Shown piece by piece: positions 9,890 to 20,729 of a DNA stretch of 64,000 nt. The notes beneath the pieces were generated by a model. That model saw only the letters and a program-made list of their open reading frames with translations, had not been told where the DNA came from and did no database searches. A program made the translations under genes and the position numbers. How positions within the stretch are numbered: position 1 is the stretch's first letter; every line of letters begins with the position of its first letter. This stretch comes from Papilionanthe hookeriana x Papilionanthe teres (Eukaryota > Streptophyta > Magnoliopsida > Asparagales > Orchidaceae): the NCBI GenBank assembly GCA_022702705.1, contig CM040439.1, forward strand, positions 29,576,930-29,640,929. Direction: 5' to 3'.

Positions 9890-10720
9890 TCAACTACTTG
9901 TAAGTAGGAAAATAATCGTTGTCTTCTTATCCACTATGGGTGGCTTGCCAAGTCGGTGTATCTCGCGTTCCAGCTCATCCAGTCTCCTCCACATGCTATC
10001 CTCCATCAAAGCCAGATAAGCAATAAAGCGAGTCTCCATATTCGTGGTGAATGCAGCGATACGCCTACTGAATGCATCATGCAATGTGAAACTCTCACCA
10101 GAGATGGAGTGTTGTGTCCCGTTTGCCAGACCCTCTGACACAAGTCCTAGAGCTACTAACTCGAGAGCTCCGACTCTCTGGACATCCTTCGGCCCCACAT
10201 TTTCATCCTAAACATTTAAAAAAAATTATAAATCAATTGGAAGAATACAAAAAAAGACTATTCTGCTTATAAAAACTCTGAGATTTAGGGTCAGCCCATT
10301 GTTAGCCTATCTGATGTTGATGGGTAGGGGTGGTGTGTAACTCAACAGAAGTGGGCTCTTGTCCAGGTACCTGTTAACATATAAAAATTTTGATGCACCG
10401 AGTCAAACTTTACCTTTTTTTCTGCTTATTGGTGTGGGGGGTTGAACCTTCTATTTGTAAAGAGCTACCCATACTCCCACAGCCGTCTGAAGCACGATTT
10501 TATTGCGTTTGCTGCCTCTTCCTTGCATAATTAGAAGAGGCCAAAATGTTGCACAATTGAGCCCAAACTTCCTTCCCAATCCATATAGGTTTTTTCCTAA
10601 TCTTGCGGATTTCAAGAAACATATCTCGCAAATGAGTTGCCCCATTGATCTCGAATAGCAGTCTGTTCTTCATAATATGCTCAAGTAGCCAGCAAAATCT
10701 CTTTTGCACCATGACTATCA
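9890..10720 (-). pseudogene. Ptta/En/Spm-type transposase C-terminal remnant
   Basis: The minus strand near 10600-10500 reads KKPIWIGKEVWAQL, then NYARKRQQTQ and, after a stop, NRASDG with a GGS-like run. This resembles the 'plant transposase (Ptta/En/Spm)' C-terminal pattern W-P-W-L-H followed by NRAS-GGS. Further on (10198-9890) an open segment reads GTQHSISGESFTLHDAFSRR, then METRFIAYLALMEDSMWRRLDELEREIHRL, a likely short coiled coil. Several stops and frame changes make it inactive. Confidence 0.45.
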
Positions 10721-10978
10721 AACAGTTTTTGTTATTTTAAAAAATAGGAACTAAAGTTATTGTAATTCAATATTTATTAGGGTTTGCCTTGAAGTCCAAA
10801 AACCACATATCTCGAGTCTTAATTGGGATATTCTTCCAAAACTATGTAGTGAGCATATTACTTGCTCCTGATGATGTCCTTGATTGAGCGGATGGCCTAC
10901 TCGGAAGGATAAAACCTGCAAGAAGAAATAAGCAGATGTTGAATAATACAATTGAAAAATAGATGAAATTTTTATACT

Positions 10979-11960
10979 CTAAATTACTTGCTGATCTCCT
11001 TTGGGCTCGATGAATGTGCGCCTCAACACATCTAGCTCGATAGAAGTGAAGTGACCTGCCTTGAATGAGGGCGATGATGGCATGGTGGGAGGTGTGAGGG
11101 TATGGCATGCTTGTGATCCCGGTGGAGTAATGGGCTGGACAAGCAAGTTTGTGTTGGTCGCAATGGTGACCTTCATTATTGTGCTCGTCTGGAAGTATGT
11201 CCGTGATACTGGTTGTGGAGTAATGTCCTCGAAGGGCACGCATGTGTTGGTCATAGTGGTGATCGTCGTAGTGCTCGTTTTTACAGTGGAATGTGAAATA
11301 CACTGTTTCTTCCTCCGGGAGATGCTAGTGATAACTCTATGAGAAGCCTGATTCTCACCACCATCTGAAGCTATTAGTAACAAGAAATAAATTGATCAGA
11401 ATAAGTAAAAATAGAAACTACAAGAAAAAGCACAAAACACCAAACCTCGTCTCATTGGAGGCACATGCATTGATGTCTGTTGTCACGACGCCCCTAAACA
11501 TATGATCCAACTTCTATTCCAACTCTGGATCAATTCCACTGTATTTAAATTGTTTACAACATGCACCACCAACAAATTCATATAACATATAATTGAATTT
11601 AAAAGCAAATTAAAATTTGACAAAAATATGGGACATTTCAAAAATATTCACCGCAAGTCTCTCTGCCCACCACTCCTTCGAAATCAATCGTTTGAAGTAC
11701 CGAATTTCATCCCAAGCCGTTGATCCTTGCTTCAATGCCTTACAGCTTTTCAAATCCTTCTTTAGCTGATCTCACTTGTTTTTCAACTGCATCTTATCAT
11801 ATTATTTGTCTGTACTTTCCTTGAATTTAATAATAACATTTTGTTAGTTTTCCTTGTTAAAATATGTCGTCAGCCTATTTCCCAAATCGACTTTCTTAAG
11901 GCAAAGGTCACAAAATATTAATTGTCTCTTTATCTTACATTTCAGATGACGGACCTCTTT
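10979..11960 (-). pseudogene. Myb/SANT-like domain gene remnant
   Basis: From about 11940 down, the minus strand reads TTYFNKEN, VIIKFKESTDK-YDKMQLKN, K-DQLKKDLKSC, then AWDEIRYFKRLISKEWWAER. This follows the Myb/SANT-like (Myb_DNA-bind_3) fold pattern Q-L-KN-W-D-LKK ... W-EWW found in plant transposon-derived regulators. A YSGIDPELE-KLDHMFRGVV segment follows at about 11550-11490, then a Ser/Thr/Pro-rich linker (11383-10979). In-frame stops break it. It may have been one gene with the Ptta-like piece at 9890-10720. Confidence 0.5.
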
Positions 11961-12049
11961 TGTCTTAATCATTGTATTACTAGCATGAAAAAAAAACTAA
12001 TTAACACAAATAGGAATGTCACAATATTGCAAATCAAAGAATAATAGGA

Positions 12050-12710
12050 ATGCCACAATATCATCATCACCACCTCCACACACTAGCACACCAAGATACC
12101 AACACATCCACTACACCACCATCACCACCTCCACACATCAACACCTCCACACAAACACAAGCACACACTAACCACCACCTCCATAACCACACACTAACAC
12201 ATCCACAAAAATACCACTGCCTCCACACACCACCACATACACCACATGGACATTAACAAATCCACCAAGCACCACGACAACCACCTCTACAGCAAAACCT
12301 CCACACACCAGCACATCAAGACACCAACACAATGACCACACCACCACCACCTCCTCCACACGCCAACACCTCCACAACCACACGCCAATACCTCCACACA
12401 TACATCACCACCTCTGCACACCATCACACAGACACCACACAAACACCAAAACCTCCACCAAACCAACACCACACATCACATAGAAACAAACATCTCCACT
12501 TGACGTCACCACCTCCACAACTAGCACATCAAGACACCAAAAAATGCACCGCCACCACCCTACTCCACACAAACAAAACCACACACTAACCACCACCTCC
12601 ACAACCACACACCAATACCTGAAAACAAACACCACCATCTTCACACACCTCCTCACAGACACCACCACCTCCACACACCAACCACCATCTCACTACCTCA
12701 TAACCAACAT
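12050..12710. repeat. CCA/CAC-rich low-complexity array
   Basis: About 660 bp is almost free of G on the plus strand. It is built from recombined caccacctccacacaccaac and caagacaccaacac modules with no fixed period. It yields long meaningless open frames in all registers (His/Thr/Pro-rich on plus, Val/Trp/Cys-rich on minus), which I do not call genes. Confidence 0.85.
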
Positions 12711-14045
12711 ATTTTTCATTTGAGGCAATTGCATATAGTCACTCGAAACATTATTACGTACAAATCAAGCACTCTCTTTCATTTAAGGCAATTACTTGCA
12801 TGGAACTGGAAACAATGTTATCACTCCATATTTTTCAATTAAGGCAGTGACCTACAGGGCACTGAAATAGTGTTATCTACAAATTAAGCTTCTTTCATCC
12901 ATTTTTCAATGCAGTGACTGACATGTTACTTGAAACACAGCTACCTATGCACAGGGCATATGAAACAATGCTATCTACATATAGGGCACCAAACAAATCG
13001 CAGAATCATACACATAACCATATAAATAGCATAACTTGCAATCCACAAAATTTTCACAATAATCAAAGAGTAAAATAAAAAAGCCACAAAATGAGAAAGC
13101 TCTACTAGGAAAATGAGATCGAATCCACAAAATTCTCACAAAAACCCCGCATACCGCAATAAGAAAGTCACAAATTGCAAAGAGAATGTCATTCCATCTA
13201 AAATAAGCATAGTATTTACATATCATGCACAATAATCAGAGATCGGAAGGAAAAGAGAGATGAGAAAGGCAAGTTGCCACTGGAGAGAAATTCATGAGAG
13301 AAGCGCGAGAGAGAAACAAGAGAGATACTTATGCAGTGAAGTAAAAAATTCACGAGAGTGATCGAGAGAGGCTGCTAGGGCAGAAGAAACGTGAGAGACG
13401 GAGCCACAAGGTCGAGAGAGGACCGTGGGGTAAAATGCACATGAAGAAACACAAGGCCACGGGATCGAACCTACAACCACGTTTTAACATAAATTATTTA
13501 TGAACACCACCGTGTTGTTGTTTCCAAACCGTCGGGTGCGTGCTTTCGAAAAGCATCGTGCCAAAAAAGCTGTCCCTCAAGCTGACTTCCTACACGAAGA
13601 ACAAGAAAGAGAGAAAATCAATCTAGATTTAAAGTATCATAGTGAAGATAGGATTAAAAGCAAAAGATATGTAATCAAAAGTGAAACCCTTGGCAGCATT
13701 CATCTCCTGCATGTTCTTCTCGTCAGCCATCTTTCTCCTTCCCTCCTCTCTCACGATTCTACTAAAGAGGGGGGAAAAGCGAAGCTGGGTAACCCAAAGT
13801 TTCACGAAGAGAAAGAAAATAGATATTGCAATAGATGTAAATCTTCCTACATATTCTTATAGGGATAATTATAAACATTTTATTAGATGTTTTTTTATTG
13901 AGTGTAATATGAAATTTAATTAATTTTTATATTTATTTTTAAATAAAATAAATAATTTTTATATTTAGTTATAATATTTTTTTTATCAAATTAAAAATAA
14001 GCATATACTTTTTAAATGATACACTTAACTATTAGATGCCGTTTT
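12711..14045. other. No recognised gene; purine-rich segment
   Basis: At 12720-12960 there are loose repeats of ggcaattgcatatagtcact / ggcagtgacctacagggcac type. At 13240-13400 it is rich in gagaga. A 120-codon open frame at 13500-13862 has no recognisable domain, signal peptide or promoter context, and I do not treat it as a gene. Confidence 0.4.
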
Positions 14046-14515
14046 AAGTGGAGAAATGCTTCGGGCTTATTGTGAGACAGGAAAAGTATCACTTAGACTA
14101 AAGAAAATTTTATAAGATGGTAGTGAGACCCGTCATGTTCTATCGAGCCGAATGTTGGTCTTTAAAGGAGAAGCATAAAACAAAGTTAACTGTTGTTGAG
14201 TTGAAAATGCAAAATTAATATATCTGTGATAGGGTTGGTGTAGGTCGATTGGCGGACAAGATTAGAGAGACTGGTCTTAGATGATTTGATCACATCAAAC
14301 ATCGACCATCTGATGATTCAATTAAGAGAATAGATGTTTTAGATTTGACTTGGGTTATGAAGATAAAGATAGACCTAAAAAGACTTGGCATAAAAAATGA
14401 TCTTAATCTATTAGATAAATGAAAATATAACATTCAATAAGATGCAATGGAGAAAAATGATTCATATAGTCAACCCCGCTTAGTAGGATAAAGTCTTATT
14501 GTTATTGTTGTTCCA
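14046..14515 (+). mobile_element. RTE LINE 3' fragment
   Basis: This matches the 3' part of the 1080-2394 element (ggagaaatgcttcgggctta, then gtaggtcgattggcggacaa). It ends ccccgcttagtaggataaag followed by tcttattgttattgttgtt. Being 5'-truncated is usual for LINEs. Confidence 0.75.
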
Positions 14516-14901
14516 TACATCAAACCGAACCAACCGAACTGAAATTTAATTGAGTTTTAACAGTTCAGTTATGAACAAACTAAAATTTAATTGTTTATTT
14601 ATGTTTAACTAAAAATAAACATTACAAATTACATATTTACATAATATCAATTTAATTTTATGAATCACCTATTTATATCAATCAAATATTGATTATAATA
14701 AAAATTTTGATTTCCTTAATTTATTTGACAGAAATTAAATTACAATAAAAATATTTTAATAAAACTTCGATTTCTTAATTTGTTCCGTCAAAAATGAAAA
14801 TTAAAACCAAATCAAAAAATTGAAAATTGAAAATTAAGCTTTAAATACTAAAAACCAAAATTCATTGTTCAAACCAAACCAAACCAAACCAATCAAACTT
14901 T

Positions 14902-15110
14902 GGGTCTGTTTGGGGCAGCTTGTACATTTCAAGATAAGCAGCTTATCCTGAAACGCAGCCCGCAGGTCGGCCGCGGGGGTCGACCTGCAGCTTGCGTTTA
15001 GTGTAAAAAATCCAAACGCATCAAACAACTTTTTTAAAAACACGCGAACCAAACGATTAGGCGATGTTTTCAAAAACGTCACCGCACTTATAAGCTGTCC
15101 CAAAGGGCTC
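14902..15110. mobile_element. hAT-like MITE, well preserved
   Basis: The ends are gggtctgtttggggcagctt and aagctgtcccaaagggctc. The interior carries gcagcccgcaggtcggccgc and gtgtaaaaaatccaaacgca, the same subtype as 48413-48624. Confidence 0.7.
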
Positions 15111-15173
15111 ATCAGCTCAATTAGATTTTTTTTATTTTGACCCAATCCGTGGATGGAGATTATTTCTTCTTCA

Positions 15174-15418
15174 AGGTTTTACATACAAACCACACAATTA
15201 TTATGAATTTACATTTCTAACACACAAACTTTCATATTTCTCTTCATAATATTTAACTGTTTAATAATAAATAAATAAAAATTACTATTATTAATTTTTT
15301 TAAAAAATAAAATAAACCTTTCCATGCATACAATTATGACACCAAAATATAAATGCAAATACATTTAAGTATTAAATATGTAAATACATAAAAGTTATGT
15401 TGAATGTATGCAAATTTA
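15174..15418. mobile_element. MITE family A copy
   Basis: Left arm ttttacatacaaaccacaca, right arm ttgaatgtatgcaaattta. The centre is AT-expanded. Confidence 0.6.
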
Positions 15419-15771
15419 CTATTTTCTTTTGCATTGTGTTTGCCTTGTGAGGTTAATAATTTTTATGGTAAAGACAATAGTATTTTAATTTATTAATACA
15501 AATTATGATAAAATGAGCTTAAATTTTATTAAATTTAATCCAAAATTATTGATATACTTATCAAGAGTTTATATTTAAAATAAATCTGATCATTGACGAC
15601 CTTGTCCTTGTAGTTTGTATCAGATAATTCGCGATGAAAATGGCTCCCTATTACTGATCCATGAACCGGAACCAACATTATTTTTTAGGGCGAGCAAAAT
15701 CACCAAATGGTAGCATACAATAGCTTTTCCAAGATTACATATCTATCAATCTTAGCATATTTTATTCTAGA

Positions 15772-16552
15772 GAAGTTTACATATATATCACATTATTCTT
15801 ATTATTTTACATATCTAACTAGGGGTGTAAACGAACCGAACATGAACGAACAGAGCTAGCGTTCGTGTTCGTTTTGTTTGACATTTAGTTTGTTTGAAAT
15901 AAGCTCGTGTTTGAAATTGTTCGTGAAGTCACTGTTCGTGTTCGTTTTTTAACGAACGAATCGAACATGAGCAGCTCGCGAACGACGAGCCAGTTTGACA
16001 GCCCTAATATTAATGTATATAAATAATATATTATATTAATTATATAACATATATTATATAAATATATAATATCTATATTAGTATATTACTAATATAGTAT
16101 ATTAAGATATTATATATTATAATTTATAAAATTTAGTTTTTTAAAATATCATAAATTTTTTATATATAATTATTTTAAATTATTTTATATTTCGAACAAT
16201 AACGATTCAAACACGAACGAACGCATCACTGTTCGTGTTTGATTCGTTTAACTAACCGAACGAAAAAAATTGTTCTTGTTCGTCTCATTTACTTATCGAA
16301 CGAATCGAACACGAACTCCTTGACGAACCGAACACAAAATGTTCGGGAAGAACGAGCTTTTTTGACAGCCTTATATTTATAACATAATGATGTCATAAAA
16401 CTATGCATGAAAAAGATGTATTTCACTTCTAACAGGATAATAATAGTGATACATTTTATGTTATATTCATGATTTGAACGGCATACATATATATATATGT
16501 GTTTAGGTGTTAGATATATCAAAAAGATTTGTTAGGTGTGTATGTAAATGCC
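15772..16552. mobile_element. MITE family A copy split by a foldback element
   Basis: The left arm is 15772-15820 (gtttacatatatatcacatt ... tctaact). The remainder is 16372-16552 (tttataacataatgatgtca ... gtgtgtatgtaaatgcc). The element at 15821-16371 separates them. Confidence 0.65.
15821..16371. mobile_element. GTTCG-rich foldback element, nested
   Basis: The left arm (aggggtgtaaacgaaccgaa, with gttcgtgttcgttt repeats, to ttgacagccct at about 16005) and the right arm (ttcaaacacgaacgaacgca ... gagcttttttgacagcc) are inverted copies about 190 bp long around an AT-rich centre. It has no coding capacity. Relatives are at 9012, 21262 and 31906. Confidence 0.75.
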
Positions 16553-16626
16553 ACTTTATTGCATAGTGTTGGATTGACTTGTGAGTGATATTTATTGTTG
16601 ACTCAAAATGGTTTAATGATCATTGG

Positions 16627-16965
16627 ACGAATAATAACAACATAACAACAAAGCCTAAATCCCATTAAGTGGGGTCGACTAGATGAATCCTTGTTCTTCA
16701 TCGTGTCCTATTTAGTGTCATATTTTCATTTAATTCGATTAAATTAAGATCATTTTTTATACAATAAGCCCAAGTCTTCCTAGACCTACCTCTGCCTTTC
16801 TTAACATAAGTTGAATCTAAAACCTTCGACTGGTGTTGAGAAAGGCAGAGGTAGACAACACCTCAACACTGTCATTGCCAGTCCCAAGCCCGGATGTGAA
16901 AAGTGGAGGGTTGCATTACGTAGCCTACAGCCAGCGGAAAACTTGTCGAAACAATCATGACATGA
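16627..16965 (-). mobile_element. RTE LINE fragment, rearranged
   Basis: On the plus strand it starts aacaacataacaacaaagcc and taaatcccattaagtggggt, the inverse of the RTE tail. It runs to ttcttaacataag (16811). A second piece (16855-16965: tgccagtcccaagcccggat, then cctacagccagcgg) also resembles plant RTE sequence, joined out of order. Confidence 0.6.
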
Positions 16966-17304
16966 ATCCTTTTGATTATTGGACAAATAATAATCAATAA
17001 AATTTTGTTCTTATTATACTCACCAGAGCTTCAAACCTCTTTCATTATATAAACCGTCTACACCAGCGAAGGATATTCTGCATTTTTGGTTCCAGAAAAT
17101 CTCTTACAGTTCTCTTCTTTCTTCTTTCATCTTCCAGATCTAGAGTTCTATATGCAAGTGTTAATAAATATACGGCTGGATGGAGTCTCCTGCAGAGTTA
17201 TAAAGGTGAAAAGAAAAAATTTAATAATAATTCACATGTTGTATAATCCAGATGGAAATTATCTCCTTGAATGTCAAAGCATCATAAGCAGAACAAAAAG
17301 AAGT

Positions 17305-17562
17305 GGGTATTTGCATACATACCCACCCAATTCTTATATATTTGCATATCTAACGGTTAAACCTTTCATATTTACATGCATGATACTCGAACATTTTACA
17401 TCACATAAAAAATATCACTATCACTTGTTTAAAAGTGAAACACATTTTCATGCATAAATTTATAATATCAAGATGTTATAAATGTAAATATCATACTTTA
17501 GTTGGTAGATCTGTAAATGCATAAGAATCATGCGGTATATATGTAAATTTCCCAAATAAAAA
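17305..17562. mobile_element. MITE family A copy, near complete
   Basis: It starts gggtatttgcatacataccc and ends gcggtatatatgtaaatttccc. Both tips show GGG/CCC, which suggests that the family's true terminus is GGG. Confidence 0.7.
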
Positions 17563-17727
17563 CCATAGCTGAATTTCCATCAACTATGCTCAAGACGTGT
17601 ATCAAAGATGCTCAAAGTTATGTTTTGACATGGGTCGGACACAGCTCAACACGCTGCGAGTACGTGTAAGGGGAACGATCCACCCATTAGAGATAAATGG
17701 ATGCACAATACATTTCATAATCAATGA

Positions 17728-18300
17728 TACAACAACAACAAAACGTTTATCCCACTAAGTGGGGTCGGCTACATGAATCCTTTTTCTCTATTGCGTCCTA
17801 TTTAGTGTCATATTTTCAATTCATTCTAATCAATTAAAATCATTGTTTATACAATATGCCCAAATCTTCCTATATATACCTCTGCTTTTCTTAACATAAG
17901 TCGAACTTTCACGGATGAGGGCAGTCGCTGGGTCTTATTTTAGGCAATCTCCAGCTGCTCTTTCGCCTCATCCCAACCGATTTCACTTCTTTTGTTATGG
18001 ATGGCAAACTCTCAGCTATGCCATTAGAAGTCGTTTCTCACTTCTTGTTTGGGGAGAACAAACAGTCAAAAGGTAGAGCCTTGACTTATGGTATATCTTT
18101 GGATTGAATCCGTGATAACTGATGTACAGGCAAAGCCAGAAAGAAAGAGGAAGATGGCATACAAGCATCTCAGGATGTATCTAAAACATTTACTCTTCTA
18201 ATCGGATCAACAGATGGTTGACCTTTAAAGCGACCAAACCATCTAAGACGACTATCTAATTTTGTTCGTCACTAGAGCTCCACCAACCCTATCACGCGTA
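17728..18300 (-). mobile_element. RTE LINE 3' part with an internal foreign segment
   Basis: The tail is caacaacaacaaaacgttta and tcccactaagtggggtcggc (inverse). LINE sequence resumes at about 18190-18300 (gatggttgacctttaaagcg ... cgtcactagagctccaccaa). The 17912-18140 stretch between them does not match the other copies; its origin is unknown. Confidence 0.65.
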
Positions 18301-18699
18301 TATTCATAATCACTGATAATCATTACTAAATGTTAATCTTAGATTTGATAAATGACGATTAACACATGACAACATTTCTTTTATTTTTTCATAATCTTTA
18401 TTTTTCTTTTGTTATTGTTATGCTTGCTTATGGATATTATATTTGACAAGGTAATGCCTTCAGTGGAAAATACTATAAATTACATAATTTATATTAATAA
18501 TTTATAACATATAAGACTATATCCATCTTGCGTCGCCGTGGTCTTGTTGTGTCATTGTGTTTGTAATCCATGTTTCATAGTAGAAAAGCCACAACAATTC
18601 TACGAGCCTCAATTTAAAGTGGGATAGTGAATTATTGCCTTTTAATTTCTTCTTGATTTTTACTTTTGTTCTTGGATTGACTGTGAGAATGGTTTTACG

Positions 18700-19308
18700 A
18701 AGAGATCAACCTTGCCTCTCAACATATGCAGACTCCAACCCAATCAGAATTTCAGCAACCCAAAAGAATACTTCGCTACATTAATGGTATTCTATCATTC
18801 GGACTTCCAATCTCCTGCTCTAACCTCACCCTTAAAGCATACACCGACTTGGATCAGGAAACCCCACCGAGCGCAAGTTCACATCTGGCTACTGTGCTTT
18901 TCTCAACAGCGCACTTGTGTCATCGATTGTCAAGAAACAAGTAACTATTGCTCGTTCCTCAGCTGAAACAGAATATTAAGCTCTCGCCTCGGCAGCCGCG
19001 GACATCATTTGGCTTTAAGGCCTACTCATTGATCTTCACACACATCAACTCCAACCAACCGTTCTCTTCCGTGACATCTCTGCAATTCCACTTGCAAACA
19101 ACCCAGTCTATCACACTCGCACCAAGCATATTGAGGTTGGCTGCCACTTCATTTGGGACTACATCCAGCAATGCCACATCATTGTTCATCATATCACTAC
19201 TCAAGATCAGCTCGCCGACATCTATACGAAGGCTCTCTCCAGCTCCAGAATCCAGCAAGTGAGTTCCAAGCTGATCACTTCAACTGAAATCCTCAGCTTG
19301 TGGGGGGA
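18700..19308 (+). pseudogene. copia RT/RNase H remnant
   Basis: Reading across frames gives QSEFQQPKRILRYINGILSF and LTLKAYTDLD. These are followed by an AEYALASAAADIIW-like stretch, an ARTKHIEV-HFWDYIQQ-like stretch and QLADIYTKALSSSRIQQV. That is the order of the Ty1/copia RNase H end: KRVLRY, SAEAEY, TKHIEVD, LADI-TK. At least three frameshifts are present. A PPT (cttgtgggggga) and an LTR follow directly. Confidence 0.8.
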
Positions 19309-19550
19309 TGTAATGAATACCGCCGCAATGTTAAGCTTGGACATCTAGATTTGTGGTACACCTCCACTTGTAACCAGTACTACAACAAATCTAGACTGCC
19401 AAGCCTAACAGAATGATCTCAGCCACTCATCTGAGATCCTCTCAAATCTTCTCTTACCCTTTACTCTTTAATGTACCAAAAGCAGATATATTGGATTAAT
19501 GAAAAACTGTGAATTTCTCTATGCTTCTCTGGTTCCTTCGACATTTTTCA
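19309..19550 (+). repeat. 3' LTR of the copia remnant
   Basis: It starts TGTAATGAATACC directly after the purine tract tggggggga and ends acatttttCA, 242 bp. The 5' LTR and most of the interior are gone. Confidence 0.65.
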
Positions 19551-20460
19551 GTTTTATCACTAAATGACACAACAAAAAGGAATGGTTATCACTAGACCCT
19601 AGAGGTGATCTCCATGAAACGATATCATCAAATTACAATCATTGTTGGAGCTCGTAAAATCTCTAATGGTTCTACTTAAAGATAAATTAAAGATTGCATA
19701 ATAGAGCGCAAAGCCCTCAATTAGCTAAAGTCAACTTAAAACTATTTTCTTAAACAAACATTCATCACCGGCAGAGAACTTTTAATTAAACGATGAAACT
19801 TATGACTACTTATAAAGATACTTTGATTATATTTGGCTGACTATTTCTTTTGACAAAGTAAACCGGGATTCGCAACAGAGGATGATGAAATCATAGAATC
19901 TTAATCAAGTTCACTATTATTCCCTAACAATCATCCACTCAAAGCTAATAACAATAAAATTTTTAATCTAAAGTATGCACTTAGCATTTAACAATACCTC
20001 AATCAAAAGTTCTCTGTCAATGAAGAGGGGGGTAATAATTATAGCGGTTTATGTCTATGAAGAATTTAGAAACAGACTTTAAAGTCCTCACAAAATGAGG
20101 ATGAAATCTGTGTGAGTAATACCTTATCTTAAAAATCAATCTGGTTATTATAAATTAGAGCCGCAATTGAATGTCATGGAAGAGCCGGGCACAAAGTTCC
20201 AGAGCCCGCACCCTTCTAGTTAGGGTCACCTATAGAGAATTAACTAACAATAAAAAAACTGATCTAGCCTAGCAAGCACAAAGATCCATGACTCATTTGT
20301 ACTAGATATATATTCAACTTGGAAGTAAAATTAGGGTTACCTGAATGGAAAATTTTCCATGACTAAAAATGCAGTAAGATATGAAGTTGGTGCCCGATAA
20401 ACCATTAGTGAATGAGCTTTAAGAAGAAATTGAGTTAGGTGTGTTAGGTGAGGATTCAAG
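19551..20460. other. No gene recognised; downstream of the J-protein gene
   Basis: AT-rich with scattered open frames. As the region just beyond the last recognised J-gene exon, it may hold further 3' exons or the 3' UTR, but I could not identify any. Confidence 0.35.
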
Positions 20461-20521
20461 TCACAACCAATGTAATGATGGCAAATAGGACCGCAGATAC
20501 AGAACAAATGGTACCTTCTCC
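20461..20521 (-). CDS. Possible fifth (terminal) exon of the J-protein gene
   Basis: On the minus strand an acceptor (ctacgacag, ending at 20522) is followed by a stretch that would complete the split codon from exon 4. It adds EKVPFVLYLRSYLPSLHWL and a TGA at 20463-20461. The phase fits. The polypyrimidine tract is poor, and I do not recognise the residues as family sequence. If it is wrong, the protein ends at TAA 20593-20591 or continues elsewhere. Confidence 0.25.
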
Positions 20522-20594
20522 CTGTCGTAGCTGTAGTTTCAAATATACAACTAATAACAAGTAGAATAAACAAAATACAAGGGAAAACTCTTAC

Positions 20595-20729
20595 TTTTCA
20601 GGAAGTTCATCGACTCCATCCCAATGCCTTCTAGAAAGAACCGTCCTACCCCTTTTGTTTTGACCAAATGTTTCAATATACCAACCACCAATGTCATGCG
20701 TAGAAGACCGAGGTTCAAAAAGCCAGAAT
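20595..20729 (-). CDS. J-protein gene, exon 4
   Basis: The acceptor is gatttttcag (AG at 20731-20730). Its first base completes the Lys codon begun in exon 3, giving LPPSK|FWLFEPRSS. It continues through HDIGGWYIETFG, GRTVLSRRHWDG and VDELPE. The end GAAAA|GTAAGAG is a strong donor, but read through it gives Lys then TAA (20593-20591). Confidence 0.8.

Noticed and set aside
12050..12674. Overlapping long open frames on both strands (60-89 codons)
   Set aside because: They arise from the CCA/CAC-rich array. Composition is monotonous, and there is no start context or domain.
13500..13862. 120-codon open frame, charged residues
   Set aside because: No recognisable domain, no promoter or leader context, surrounded by AT-rich decay.
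17040..17170. TATA-like tatataaaccg followed by a pyrimidine-rich stretch
   Set aside because: Looks like a promoter and leader, but no coding sequence or stable RNA follows before a MITE at 17305.
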